From Deltaproteobacteria bacterium (GTDB lineage: Bacteria; Myxococcota_A; UBA9160; UBA6930): a stretch of DNA of 42,609 nt. How positions within the stretch are numbered: position 1 is the stretch's first letter; each line of letters begins with the position of its first letter. Both the position numbers and the translations under genes were made by a program. Where the stretch lies: the NCBI GenBank assembly GCA_029261775.1, contig JAJDAR010000177.1, positions 1 through 42,609 of the forward strand. Reading direction: 5' to 3'. The notes under the pieces are model-generated. The model ran no database searches. It saw only the letters and a list, made by a program, of their open reading frames with translations, and was not told the origin of the DNA. Below are positions 8,560 through 16,998 of this stretch, piece after piece.

Positions 8560-9957
8560 ATGACCGACCGCCTGCTCCGCACCTTGCGGGTGCGCAACGA
8601 CCACCAGCCCGGGGTCCTGGGACGGCTCGCGACCGCGATCGGCGCTGGCGGTGCCAACCTGGGTGACATCCGGACGGTCTGGGTCGGGGTCGAGCACATC
8701 GTACGCGACCTCGATGTGCTGCTCGCGGATGCCGCGGAGCTCGAGGCCACGCTCGAAGAGCTGCGCCGCACGGAGGGTGTGGAGCTGCTCGACGTCATCG
8801 ACGACGTCCACGAGCTGCACATCGACGGCAAGCTCGAGGTCCGCCCGACCCATCCGGTCCGGACCCTGCACGACCTGCGGCGGGTCTACACGCCGGGCGT
8901 GGCCGAAGTGGTGCAGACCATCGCGGCGAACCCGGACGAATCGTACACCTACACGATCCGCGGGAAGACCGTCGCCGTCGTCAGCAACGGCACGCGCGTC
9001 CTCGGGCTGGGCAACGTCGGGCCGGTCGCGTCGCTGCCCGTCATGGAGGGCAAGGCCGCGCTGATGCACCAGTTCGCGGGAGTGTCGGGCTTTCCGATCG
9101 TGCTGGACGAGCGGGATCCCACGGCGCTGGTCGAGACCGTGAAGCGGCTGGCGCCCGGCTTCGGCGCGATCCACCTCGAGGACATCGAGTCGCCCCAGTG
9201 CTTCGAGGTCGAGCAGCGGCTGGTCGCCGAGCTCGAGATGCCGGTGATCCACGACGACCAGCACGGCACCGCCGTCGCCGCCCTGGCCGCCGCCCAGAAC
9301 GCCAGCCGTCGCGCGGGCATCACCCTGAAGGCATCCCGAGTGGGCGTGATCGGCCTCGGCGCCGCCGGCACGGCCATCGCGCGGATGATCCAGGCCGCGA
9401 CGGACCCGGACGTGGTCGGCTTCGACCCGACTCCCGATGCGCAGCAACGGCTGCGGGAGATGGGCGGTGAGCTGGCCCCCGATCTGCCCGCACTCTTCGA
9501 CCGGGTGGACCTGGTGATCGCCGTCAGCGGTCGGGCCGGCCTGATCGAAAAGGACTGGATCCGCCCGGGTCAGGGCATCCTGGCCCTCACCAACCCCAAG
9601 CCCGAGATCGACCCCGAAGAGGCGCTCGCGGCCGGCGCTGCCTTCGCCGCGGACGGGCGCTCCGTGAACAACCTGCTCGGCTTCCCCGGGATCCTGCGCG
9701 GGTCCCTCGATACCCGCGCCCGTCGCATCACCCACGAGATGTACCTGGCCGCCGCGAGCGCCATCGCCGAGCACGCGACCGAGGATGAGCTCGTCCCGAA
9801 TCCGCTGCGTCGCGACGTACACCGCGCCGTCGCGCGGGCGGTGGCCCTGGCCGCCGTCGAGAGCGGCGTGGCACGGCGCAGCGTGGCCAGCGACTACATG
9901 CAGGTCGAGGAGAACTACCGGACCCTCGGCGGCAGCAACCGGGACGCCTGGCGCTAG
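8560..9957 (+). CDS. Malic enzyme with N-terminal ACT domain
   Basis: This 465-residue protein oxidatively decarboxylates malate to pyruvate, reducing NAD(P)+. Residues about 5-80 form an ACT domain (LRVRNDHQPGVLGRLATAIG, then GANLGDIRTVWVG), which usually binds an amino acid or other small effector. The malic core follows: YTPGVAEV (catalytic Tyr110), GKAALMHQFAG (Lys165), metal ligands in HLEDIE (Glu207, Asp208) and VIHDDQHGTA, and a Rossmann motif VGVIGLGAAGTA near 261. The cofactor preference cannot be decided safely. The start ATG at 8560 has GAGGAGA upstream. The gene ends in a 33-bp tandem repeat that copies its last nine to ten codons with the stop. It is convergent with transketolase. 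Confidence 0.93.
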   Translation: MTDRLLRTLRVRNDHQPGVLGRLATAIGAGGANLGDIRTVWVGVEHIVRDLDVLLADAAELEATLEELRRTEGVELLDVIDDVHELHIDGKLEVRPTHPVRTLHDLRRVYTPGVAEVVQTIAANPDESYTYTIRGKTVAVVSNGTRVLGLGNVGPVASLPVMEGKAALMHQFAGVSGFPIVLDERDPTALVETVKRLAPGFGAIHLEDIESPQCFEVEQRLVAELEMPVIHDDQHGTAVAALAAAQNASRRAGITLKASRVGVIGLGAAGTAIARMIQAATDPDVVGFDPTPDAQQRLREMGGELAPDLPALFDRVDLVIAVSGRAGLIEKDWIRPGQGILALTNPKPEIDPEEALAAGAAFAADGRSVNNLLGFPGILRGSLDTRARRITHEMYLAAASAIAEHATEDELVPNPLRRDVHRAVARAVALAAVESGVARRSVASDYMQVEENYRTLGGSNRDAWR

Positions 9958-10056
9958 CGCAGCGGCAGCAACCGGGACGCCTGGCGCTAGCGCAGCGGCA
10001 GCAACCGGGACGCTTGGCGCTAGCCCAGCGGCAGCAACCGGGACGCTTGGCGCTAG
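9930..10056 (+). repeat. 33-bp tandem repeat, four copies, spanning the malic-enzyme stop codon
   Basis: Copies of a 28-base core begin at 9930, 9963, 9996 and 10029, giving a period of exactly 33 bases. The first copy is the coding end of the malic enzyme gene, including its TAG. Because 33 is a multiple of three, the extra copies stay in frame, and each would encode about ten residues (SGSNRDAWR) and end in TAG. Copies 3 and 4 differ from 1 and 2 by a synonymous GCC to GCT change. The array fills almost all of the gap to the convergent transketolase gene. Copies 1 and 2 contain the palindrome GCGCTAGCGC. Confidence 0.95.
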
Positions 10057-10065
10057 CCCTGCCGC

Positions 10066-12081
10066 TCAGGCCAGGTGCTGGCGGATCGCGTCGGCGACCT
10101 TGGGGCCGGTGAACCCGAAGTGCTCGGCGAGCGCCTGGTACGGCGCCGACTCGCCGAAGCCCTTCATGCCATGGATCAGCCCGTCGCGCCCGACCAGGCG
10201 TCGCAGGCTCTCGCCTCGCCCGGCCTCGACCGCCACACACGGCACGCCGCGCGGGATCAGCTCGTCGACGACGCTCTCGGGCTGCGCGTCGAGCAGCTCC
10301 AGACAGGGGATCGAGACGACCCGGGCGCGAACACCCTCCGCGGCCAGCAGGCTCGCGGCCTCGACGGCCACACCGACCTCGGAGCCCGAGGCCAGGACCA
10401 CCACGTCCTCGGCCCCGCCCGCCGCGCGGACCACGTAGCCGCCCTTCCAGACGTCCTCCAGGACGAAGCCCGCCTCGCGCTTGAGCGCCGGCACCTTCTG
10501 CCGGGAGAGCGCGAAGGCCACCGGTCCCTGCGCCTGGGTTGCGGTCCAGCTCCAGGCCGCGGCCACCTCGAGGGCGTCGGCGGGCCGGAACACGGTCAGC
10601 CCGGGGATCGCGCGCAAGGCGTCCACGTGCTCGATCGGCTGGTGGGTCGGGCCGTCCTCGCCCACGAAGATCGAGTCGTGGGTGAAGACGAAGGTCGAGC
10701 GGATCTGCATCAGCGCGGCCAGCCGCAACGACGGTCGCATGTAGTCGCTGAAGACCAGGAAGGTTCCGCAGAAGGGCAGGAAGGTGCCGTCCAGCGCCAG
10801 GCCGTTGGTGATCGCGCCCATCGCGTGCTCGCGCACCCCGAAGTGCAGGTTCGAGCCGGCGAAGCGGTCTCCCTCGGCGGCGGGGCCGATCGCAGGCGCG
10901 CCCTTGATCGTGGTGTTGTTGGAGCCCGCGAGGTCCGCCGAGCCGCCGACGAAGATCGGAGCGGCCTCGTGGAGCCGCTGGATCACGGCGCCCGAGTGCA
11001 CCCGCGTGGCCGCGGATTCGTCCTCCAGCCCTTCCGCGAGTCGCGCGGTCAGGTCCGCCGGGAGCACCCGACCGCGAGCCCGATCCCAGGCGTCCGCCCG
11101 GTCGGGATGCGTCGAGCGCCAGACCTCCAGGGCTTCGTCGAGCTGGCGGCGTTCGGCGCGCTTGGCCTGGATGCGCTCGGCCATGTACGCGCGGACCTCC
11201 GGCGCCACGTAGAACGCGGGCTCGAGCGGGATGCCGAGGTTCTCCTTGGTGAGCCGCTCCTCGTCGTCCTTGAAGGGCCCACCGTGGGCCTTGGACAGTC
11301 CCGCCCAGTTCGGGCTGCCCCGCCCGATCGTGGTCCGGGTGATGATCAGCGAGGGTCGCTCGGTCTCCGCGCGCGCCGCTTCGAGCGCCGCGTCGAGGCC
11401 GGCGAGATCCTCGCCGTCGATCGTCTCCACGTGCCAGCGCTGGGCCTCGAAGCGGCCGCGGACGTCCTCACCAAAGGTCCAGCTCGTGGGACCGTCGATC
11501 GTGACGTGGTTGTCGTCGTAGAGCACGACCAGGTTGCCGAGGCCAAGGTGACCGGCGAAGGAGGCCGACTCGTAGCTGACGCCTTCCATCAGGTCGCCGT
11601 CGCTGGCAACGGCATACACGAGGTGGTGTCCCGGGCCCTGGTCGCCGGCTGCGTAGCGCGAGCGGGTCAGTCGGCCGGCCAGCGCCATGCCGACGGCGTT
11701 GCCGAAGCCCTGCCCGAGCGGCCCGGTCGTCACCTCGACGCCGGGGGTCTCGCCGAACTCCGGGTGGCCGGGGGTGCGCGAGCCGAGCTGGCGGAAGTTC
11801 TCGATCTCCGAGAGCGGCAGATCGAAGCCGTAGAGGTGCACGAGCGAGTAGAGCAGCATCGATGCGTGGCCAGCGGACAGCACGAAGCGATCGCGCAGCG
11901 GCCAGTCCGGAGCTTCGGGGTCGAAGCGCAGGTGGCGATCCCACAGCTGGAAGGCGGGGCGGGCGAGGCCCATCGCCGCGCCGAGGTGGCCGATGCCGGC
12001 CTTCTGGACCGCATCGATCGTGAGGCCGCGAATCGTGTTCTCGATCCGCTCGCGAAGCGCGGGGGACAGCTCCGTGGACAT
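10066..12081 (-). CDS. tkt: Transketolase
   Basis: This is a full-length 671-residue transketolase, which moves two-carbon ketol units in the pentose phosphate pathway. The N-terminal TPP-binding domain has [14 protein letters not shown] and the diphosphate/metal motif [13 protein letters not shown] with [11 protein letters not shown]. The pyrimidine-binding domain has [25 protein letters not shown] and [19 protein letters not shown], with the conserved Glu and His residues. The C-terminal domain ends [22 protein letters not shown]. The start ATG at 12081 has GGAGG four bases upstream on the minus strand. It lies 128 bp downstream of the FAD oxidoreductase gene, so it probably has its own promoter. 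It converges on the malic enzyme gene across the 33-bp array. Confidence 0.96.
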   Translation of the reverse strand: MSTELSPALRERIENTIRGLTIDAVQKAGIGHLGAAMGLARPAFQLWDRHLRFDPEAPDWPLRDRFVLSAGHASMLLYSLVHLYGFDLPLSEIENFRQLGSRTPGHPEFGETPGVEVTTGPLGQGFGNAVGMALAGRLTRSRYAAGDQGPGHHLVYAVASDGDLMEGVSYESASFAGHLGLGNLVVLYDDNHVTIDGPTSWTFGEDVRGRFEAQRWHVETIDGEDLAGLDAALEAARAETERPSLIITRTTIGRGSPNWAGLSKAHGGPFKDDEERLTKENLGIPLEPAFYVAPEVRAYMAERIQAKRAERRQLDEALEVWRSTHPDRADAWDRARGRVLPADLTARLAEGLEDESAATRVHSGAVIQRLHEAAPIFVGGSADLAGSNNTTIKGAPAIGPAAEGDRFAGSNLHFGVREHAMGAITNGLALDGTFLPFCGTFLVFSDYMRPSLRLAALMQIRSTFVFTHDSIFVGEDGPTHQPIEHVDALRAIPGLTVFRPADALEVAAAWSWTATQAQGPVAFALSRQKVPALKREAGFVLEDVWKGGYVVRAAGGAEDVVVLASGSEVGVAVEAASLLAAEGVRARVVSIPCLELLDAQPESVVDELIPRGVPCVAVEAGRGESLRRLVGRDGLIHGMKGFGESAPYQALAEHFGFTGPKVADAIRQHLA

Positions 12082-12209
12082 CGATCCTCCGGGGGTCAAG
12101 GGCCCCCAGAACCGGGAGACCTCGAGAGCGGCGGCAGAGTAACCGTTTCGCAGGAGGCCGGAAACGCGAGGGAAATCGAACGCTGTCTCGGGGTGCGGCC
12201 GATGCCGCT

Positions 12210-13463
12210 CTAGGGCGACGAGAGCGCTCGCAGCACGGCCGTGGCCGCGCGACGCCCCGACCGCAAGGTGCCCCCCAGGGTCGCCGACTCCCGGTGCCCG
12301 CCGCAGACGAAGCGGCCACCCCCGAGCGTCACCGGCCGGGTCATCGGCTCGGTCTCGTCCGGCCGCTGCGAGGGCAAAGCCGCGGGCAGATGGACGCTGC
12401 CCAGACCCTGCCAGCCCCGGACGCCCGGCCCGAACCAGCCCTCCAGCTGCGTGCGGCAAGCAGCCTCCAGGTCTTCGTCGGGTGGCTCGTGGCGACCGAC
12501 CAGGTTGACCGAAACGAGGGAGCGCCCGGGCGGCGCATAGCCCGGCGCCACGTCGCTCGGCACGCACAGGTGGTCCACCGGGCCCTCGTCGGTTCCGTTG
12601 AGCACCAGGTAGGGCCCCCCCACCGGGGAGCGCCCGGTCGCGTAGTAGAAGGTGGTGACGGCGTTGGTGGGCCGGGCCTTCACCTCGGGAAGCAGACGAC
12701 TGGCCGCGACCTCGTCGGTGGCGACGACCACCGCGGCGGCCTGCAGTCGCTCGCCCCCCTCGAGCCGCACGCCCGCTTCGTCGACGGCGACCACCGGCGA
12801 GCCGAAACGCACGGTGCCGGGGGGCAGATCGGCGAGCAGCGCCTGGGGAACGGCGCGCATGCCGTCGGCGGGGAGTGCGATCGGAGCCCGCGCGAAGGCG
12901 CGGAAGATGAACTCGAAGAGCCGGCTCGTCGTCGCGAGCTCGCGCTCGAGGAAGACGCCGCGGAAGAAGGGCCGGAAGAACGACTCGATCAGGCGCGGAC
13001 CGAAGCCGCGCTCGACGAGGCGCTCAGCCGTCGTGGTGGCGGGGCGCGTGAGAAGCTCCTCCGGACTGGCGCGGGACACGTCGAGGAGCAACCGCAGGAG
13101 CGGCAGTCCGTCCGCGAGGGAGACCGGCGAGGAGCGCAGCGTGCGCACCAGATCGCGCGGCGCCCGGAGCGGATCCGACACCCGCTCAAAGCCCCGCGCC
13201 GTGCGCAGCACCGCTCCGGGATGGAAAGGCTGCAGGTGCAGACCCTCGAGGTCGAGCTGACGGCGCGACTCCGGAAAGCCGGTCAGCACGACGTGGAATC
13301 CGTTGTCGAGCAGGAAGCCGTCCCGCTCCTCGGTCCACACGACGCCGCCCGGGCGCTCGGAGGCCTCGAGCACCTGGACGGACTGCCCGGCGCGGTGCAG
13401 CTGGCGCGCGCAGGCGAGCCCCGCAACGCCGGCGCCGACGATCACGACGGGCGCGTCGGTCAT
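12210..13463 (-). CDS. FAD-dependent amine oxidase/phytoene desaturase-like oxidoreductase
   Basis: The 417-residue protein opens with a dinucleotide-binding motif, [18 protein letters not shown], followed by [10 protein letters not shown], the classic FAD-binding start of the NAD(P)/FAD amine-oxidase superfamily. The middle has [20 protein letters not shown] and [14 protein letters not shown], seen in desaturase- and protoporphyrinogen-oxidase-like members. The C-terminal FAD contact is [25 protein letters not shown]. These features predict flavin-dependent oxidation or desaturation; the substrate cannot be read. It is the last gene of a minus-strand set, 47 bp after the CmcJ-like oxygenase gene, suggesting a joint pathway. 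It starts at the ATG at 13463. Specific assignment to heme or carotenoid biosynthesis is not supported by neighbours. Confidence 0.85.
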   Translation of the reverse strand: MTDAPVVIVGAGVAGLACARQLHRAGQSVQVLEASERPGGVVWTEERDGFLLDNGFHVVLTGFPESRRQLDLEGLHLQPFHPGAVLRTARGFERVSDPLRAPRDLVRTLRSSPVSLADGLPLLRLLLDVSRASPEELLTRPATTTAERLVERGFGPRLIESFFRPFFRGVFLERELATTSRLFEFIFRAFARAPIALPADGMRAVPQALLADLPPGTVRFGSPVVAVDEAGVRLEGGERLQAAAVVVATDEVAASRLLPEVKARPTNAVTTFYYATGRSPVGGPYLVLNGTDEGPVDHLCVPSDVAPGYAPPGRSLVSVNLVGRHEPPDEDLEAACRTQLEGWFGPGVRGWQGLGSVHLPAALPSQRPDETEPMTRPVTLGGGRFVCGGHRESATLGGTLRSGRRAATAVLRALSSP

Positions 13464-13510
13464 GCCCGCTGGCCGTGTGCGTGATGCAGCAGAGGAACGC
13501 TCAGGACCCG

Positions 13511-14311
13511 TCAGAAGAACGCCAGCGTCCGGACCTCGATGCTCTCCCGAGGGGCCGCGTCGTCCGGGCTCGTGGGGTCGTCGAAGGCGGAGTGGGCGGT
13601 GAAGCGGGCGCGTCCCCCGGCCGAGTCGTAGCAGGCCAGCAGCAGCGCCTCCTCGGCCTCCATCTCGGAGTAGTGGAACCAACGGTGGGCCTGGTTCCAG
13701 GTCAGCGAGTAGATCTCGCCGACCCGGTCGCGGTAGCGCAGGTCCGTCGGCACGAGATCGTCCATCTGGATGCTGCGCGCATCGAGCACGCCGAGCGGCG
13801 CCTGGCGCACCGGGCCGGAGATGGGCTTCCAGACGTTGACCACGGCGAAGCGCCCGGCCAGCAGCTCCTCGACCTCGTCGGCCGGCATCAAATCCCGCAC
13901 CCGCTGCGGCCCCGACTGCTCGGTGTAGTCGTTGTGCACGAAGCGCACCGGCGGCTGCACGCCGACCTCGCCGCGCGTCGCGCGCTCCTCGCTGCGAACG
14001 TTGTGGTCGAAGGCCAGGACCCGCCGGGCGCCGGTCGCATCCGCGACCAGGCCCTCGATCTCGGGGTAGTAGCGGGCCCGCACGTCCTCGACGTCCCACA
14101 GATCGGCCACCGCTGTCGTGTGCGACACCAGGCAGAATCCCTCGGCGGAGAGACTGACGCCGGGAAAGTCGCGGGCATCCTCCACCGCCATGCTCCGGCG
14201 GTCGCCATGGGTGTTGCGCCAGCTCGTCCCTTCGGGCGGCGCGACCTGGTAGTAGTAGGGCCGCTCCTCCATGGGCGCGAGGTAGGAGAAGAGAGCCTCC
14301 TTGGCGCTCAC
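13511..14311 (-). CDS. CmcJ/NvfI-family oxygenase-like protein
   Basis: This 266-residue protein has the hallmarks of the CmcJ/NvfI family: FVHNDYTEQSGPQRVRD (a possible HxD iron site, His126 and Asp128), VNVWKPISGPVRQAPLGVLDARSI, the GEIYSLTWNQAHRWFHYSEM block with candidate distal His209, and the end AFDDPTSPDDAAPRESIEVR. Known members include CmcJ of cephamycin biosynthesis and the Fe(II)/2-oxoglutarate-dependent fungal enzyme NvfI, so an oxygenase role is likely but the substrate is unknown. The GTG start at 14311 overlaps the TGA stop of the VOC gene in a GTGA junction, implying translational coupling. The FAD oxidoreductase follows 47 bp downstream. Confidence 0.83.
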   Translation of the reverse strand: MSAKEALFSYLAPMEERPYYYQVAPPEGTSWRNTHGDRRSMAVEDARDFPGVSLSAEGFCLVSHTTAVADLWDVEDVRARYYPEIEGLVADATGARRVLAFDHNVRSEERATRGEVGVQPPVRFVHNDYTEQSGPQRVRDLMPADEVEELLAGRFAVVNVWKPISGPVRQAPLGVLDARSIQMDDLVPTDLRYRDRVGEIYSLTWNQAHRWFHYSEMEAEEALLLACYDSAGGRARFTAHSAFDDPTSPDDAAPRESIEVRTLAFF

Positions 14312-14796
14312 CCGAGGCCCTCCTCGTCGTAGCGAGTGGCCGCACCGGCGCCGTCCGGGCCGAGGCGTCCCCCGCTGCCGAGATGTCCCCGTCCGGGCAC
14401 GTGGTTCACCTCCACGCGGATGCCGTCGGGATCCTCGAACAGGATCGAGTAGTAGCCGGGGGCGAAGCCGCCCTCCTCGGGCCCGTGGATGATCTTCGCG
14501 CCGAGCTCGCCGTCGACGTAGGCGAAGATGGCGTCCACGTCCTCCCGTTGCCTGGCCCGGAAGCAGAAGTGGTGCAGACCGGGTCGCCATTGGTCGAAGG
14601 GCCGGTCGCGGCTCTCCGGCGGTGCGCCGCGCACCAGGATCCCGGTACGGCTGCCGATGCAGTAGAGGATCTCGTCGGCCTTGATCAGCGTCTTCATCTC
14701 GAGGAAGTGGCAGAGTCCCTCCCAGAAGGGCAGGCAGCGCTCCGGATCCTTCACGGTCAGCTGGATGTGGGCGATGCCGTTGACTTCGACGCTCAT
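14308..14796 (-). CDS. VOC-superfamily (glyoxalase/extradiol dioxygenase fold) protein
   Basis: The 162-residue protein has two beta-alpha-beta-beta-beta modules of the vicinal oxygen chelate fold. The first starts GIAHIQLTVKDPERCLPFWEG, and the second includes GLHHFCFRA and ends FEDPDGIRVEVNH. Candidate metal ligands are His10, His75 or His76, and Glu129. VOC proteins include glyoxalases, epimerases, dioxygenases and resistance proteins, and nothing here fixes which. The glycine-rich tail after residue 135 lies outside the core. The start ATG at 14796 has GGAGG upstream. It lies between the DUF35 gene (41 bp gap) and the coupled CmcJ-like gene, so it probably acts on an intermediate of the same route. 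Confidence 0.85.
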   Translation of the reverse strand: MSVEVNGIAHIQLTVKDPERCLPFWEGLCHFLEMKTLIKADEILYCIGSRTGILVRGAPPESRDRPFDQWRPGLHHFCFRARQREDVDAIFAYVDGELGAKIIHGPEEGGFAPGYYSILFEDPDGIRVEVNHVPGRGHLGSGGRLGPDGAGAATRYDEEGLG

Positions 14797-14837
14797 CGGA
14801 CCTCCTCGGGCACCTGCGCATGCTGCCTCAAGAGCGC

Positions 14838-15272
14838 TCAGACCGCCGCGACGATCTCCCACTCCGGGACCCGCAGCCTCTCGCCGTCGGGCAGGGCCGC
14901 CTTGGAGAAGACGGCACGGACCGCCTGGCCGATCTCGACCTCGTCGGGCGCCGTCCCTCGCACGTTGCCGACCAGATGGACGCCCGGCACGTCGTCCAGC
15001 GAGACGAGCACGATCGCGTAGGGCACCGCGCCCGCCAGGGCCGGATGTACCGGATGGTGGACGACGACGACGCTCTCGACCCTGCCGCGCCCGGCGCTCT
15101 CCCGTGGCTCGAAAGCGCGACCCCGGCAACCGCCGCACACCTCGTCGGGCGGGTGCGCCACCACGCCGCACGACGCGCAGGCTTGCAGGACGATCCGCCC
15201 GCTGGTGAAGAACTCCCGATTGCCCTCGTCGAGCACGGGCAGCAGCCAGTCGTCGCCCAGCACGCGGCTCAC
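14838..15272 (-). CDS. DUF35 zinc-ribbon/OB-fold protein (thiolase partner)
   Basis: The 144-residue product has a rubredoxin-like zinc ribbon with paired cysteines (Cys32, Cys35, Cys46, Cys49 in CASCGVVAHPPDEVCGGC). A DUF35 OB-fold follows (VESVVVVHHPVHPALAGAVPYAIVLVSLDDVPGVHLVGNV). Proteins of this kind, such as ChsH2-type partners and archaeal DUF35 proteins, bind thiolase- or aldolase-like subunits and help handle acyl-CoA intermediates. It lies 25 bp downstream of the thiolase-like gene, the usual pairing. I chose the GTG at 15272 just ahead of the conserved helix (VLGDDWLLPVLDEGNREFF); the frame stays open to an ATG at 15332, but that start lies inside the upstream gene. Confidence 0.9.
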   Translation of the reverse strand: MSRVLGDDWLLPVLDEGNREFFTSGRIVLQACASCGVVAHPPDEVCGGCRGRAFEPRESAGRGRVESVVVVHHPVHPALAGAVPYAIVLVSLDDVPGVHLVGNVRGTAPDEVEIGQAVRAVFSKAALPDGERLRVPEWEIVAAV

Positions 15273-15297
15273 GAGTGCACCCCCTTCGCCGCGCCGA

Positions 15298-16458
15298 TCA
15301 CGGTGCGAACACCACCGCACTGCCGGGCGCATAGCCCGGCCCGGCCACGACGAGCGAAAGCTCGGCGCCCTCCACCTGGCAGGTCGACTCGCCGCGGACC
15401 TGGCGGACGGCTTCGTTCATCAGCTCGAAGCCGTGGATGTAGGCCTCGCCGAGGTTGCCGCCGCTTGTGTTGAAGGGGAAGCGCGCGTCCGGCCCCTCGA
15501 GCGCCCCGTCGGCGACGAAGTCGCCGAGCTCGCCGGGCTCGCAGAAGCCGAGCTCCGCGATCGCCATCAGCACCGGCCCGGTGAAGTTCTCGTAGAACTG
15601 CGCGACGTCGACGTCGCCCGGCGCGACCCCCGCCCGCTCCCACAGGTCCCGCGCGACGGACTTGTAGAAGACGCCCGGAAAGCTGTCGGGCTGGAAGGCG
15701 GCCGAGCCGAAGGGCGGCCCCTTGCCCTGGGCCGCGGCCAGGATGCCGACCGGCCGCCTGGCGAGATCCCGTGCCCGCTCGCCAGACGTGATCACCACGG
15801 CCGCTGCGCCGTCGTTCTCGGGGCAGCAGTCGTACAGGTGGAAGGGCTCGACGATCCAACGCGACGCGTGATAGGTCTCGCGGGTCAGGGGCTGACCGTG
15901 GCGCAGGGCGCGAGGATTGCGCTGGGCGTTCGCGTAGCAGGCCAGCGCCACGTCGCAGAGCGCCTCCTGGTCGAGGCCGTGGTCGTGGAGGAAGCGCGCC
16001 GTGTGGAGAGCGCACTCCTGCGCGGGCGAGAGCAGGCCGTAGACGGCCGACCACGCGAAGGCCCCCGGCACCTGGCCGGCGCCTCCGGCCCGGGCCTGCC
16101 CGAAGCGTCCGAACTGCCCCTGGGCCAGGGCGCGGAAGACGACCACGTGCTTCGCGTAGCCCGCACTGACGGCCGCGTCGGCGAGCTGGATCGCCGCGGC
16201 GGCGTTGTTGCCGCCGCCGCCGAAGGGCTGCGCCGTGTACCGCAGGTCGCCCAGACCGAGGGCGCGGGCGAGCCGCATCGGGTCGTTGCGGCTGTCCATG
16301 TAGGACACGACCCCGTCGATGTCGGAGGTCCGGAGGCCGGCGTCGGCGACGGCCCGCTCGATGGCCGTGCAGGCGAGCTGGAACTCGCTGTCGGGGGATC
16401 GACCGCGGACGTAGTACTCCGACTCGCCCACGCCGACCACCGCCGCACTGCCCTGCAT
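15298..16458 (-). CDS. Thiolase-like protein (SCP-x/Ltp2-type), nucleophile apparently absent
   Basis: This 386-residue protein has the duplicated thiolase fold: VVGVGESEY and AIERAVADAGLRTSDIDGVVSYMD at the start, YDCCPENDGAAAVVI in the middle, and FPFNTSGGNLGEAYIHG plus AGPGYAPGSAVVF near the end. This matches the lipid-transfer/SCP-x thiolase branch. In the segment where classical thiolases carry the acylated cysteine, it reads QPFGGGGNNAAAAIQLA (about residues 77-93), with no cysteine. Related Ltp2-type proteins are retro-aldolases rather than thiolases and require a DUF35 partner; such a partner gene follows 25 bp downstream. I therefore favour C-C bond cleavage or formation on an acyl-CoA, with aldolase at least as likely as thiolase. 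It is the first gene of the five-gene minus-strand set. Confidence 0.88.
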   Translation of the reverse strand: MQGSAAVVGVGESEYYVRGRSPDSEFQLACTAIERAVADAGLRTSDIDGVVSYMDSRNDPMRLARALGLGDLRYTAQPFGGGGNNAAAAIQLADAAVSAGYAKHVVVFRALAQGQFGRFGQARAGGAGQVPGAFAWSAVYGLLSPAQECALHTARFLHDHGLDQEALCDVALACYANAQRNPRALRHGQPLTRETYHASRWIVEPFHLYDCCPENDGAAAVVITSGERARDLARRPVGILAAAQGKGPPFGSAAFQPDSFPGVFYKSVARDLWERAGVAPGDVDVAQFYENFTGPVLMAIAELGFCEPGELGDFVADGALEGPDARFPFNTSGGNLGEAYIHGFELMNEAVRQVRGESTCQVEGAELSLVVAGPGYAPGSAVVFAP

Positions 16459-16504
16459 GGGCGGGAGTCTGCACGGCCGGCGAGCCGCGTCAACCTGGGG
16501 CGGA

Positions 16505-16894
16505 TCAGGCCTGCACGAACTGCCAGCCCAGGGTTCCCGCTGCGATCAGCGTCAGCAGCAGGGTGCCGCCCGCTCCGATCCCGCGCAGCGCCGTGATCTC
16601 GTCCTTGCGGAGGCCCACCGCGTGACAGGTGCGCACCACCAGCATCCCTATGCCGAGGCCGTGGAGCAGGGCCGCCGAGGCGCCGTTCAGCTCGAGGGCG
16701 GCGAACATGATCAGGAACATCGGCACGTACTCGACGAAGTTGGCGTGGCGCCGCATCGCGAGAATCAGGTCGGGGTTGCCGCCGTCGCCGACCGAGATGC
16801 CGGTCGAGCCCCGGAGCTTGCCCGGGGGAAAGGCGATCCCCGCCGAGAACAGGGCGAAGAGAGCCAGGTAGAGAGCCGTGATGGGAACGAGCAT
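16505..16894 (-). CDS. MAPEG-family membrane protein
   Basis: This 129-residue protein has about four hydrophobic segments (residues 2-21, 55-75, 77-90 and 104-127). It carries the MAPEG motif MRRHANFVEYVPMFLIMFAALELNG around 47-71, where Arg, Asn, Glu and Pro are the signature residues. The family includes membrane glutathione S-transferases and eicosanoid enzymes; bacterial members are mostly uncharacterised, and glutathione use here is inferred only from family. It starts at the ATG at 16894, with GGAGG five bases upstream. It lies 46 bp upstream of the thiolase-like gene on the same strand and 104 bp downstream of the aldose epimerase gene, so it may be co-transcribed with either. Confidence 0.88.
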   Translation of the reverse strand: MLVPITALYLALFALFSAGIAFPPGKLRGSTGISVGDGGNPDLILAMRRHANFVEYVPMFLIMFAALELNGASAALLHGLGIGMLVVRTCHAVGLRKDEITALRGIGAGGTLLLTLIAAGTLGWQFVQA

Positions 16895-16998
16895 GGGTGC
16901 CTCCTTGGTTTCCCGGACGACGATTGGCTGGGCGGCGACCGGACATTCCCAGCATCCGCCAATCGCGACCCCCTTGGCGAGCCCTTTCGCCGTTTGTC

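Noticed and set aside
8146-9822. Long minus-strand frame opposite the malic enzyme, ending in the small membrane protein
   Set aside because: Only the last 100 codons, after an ATG with a ribosome-binding site, look like protein; the rest is antisense.
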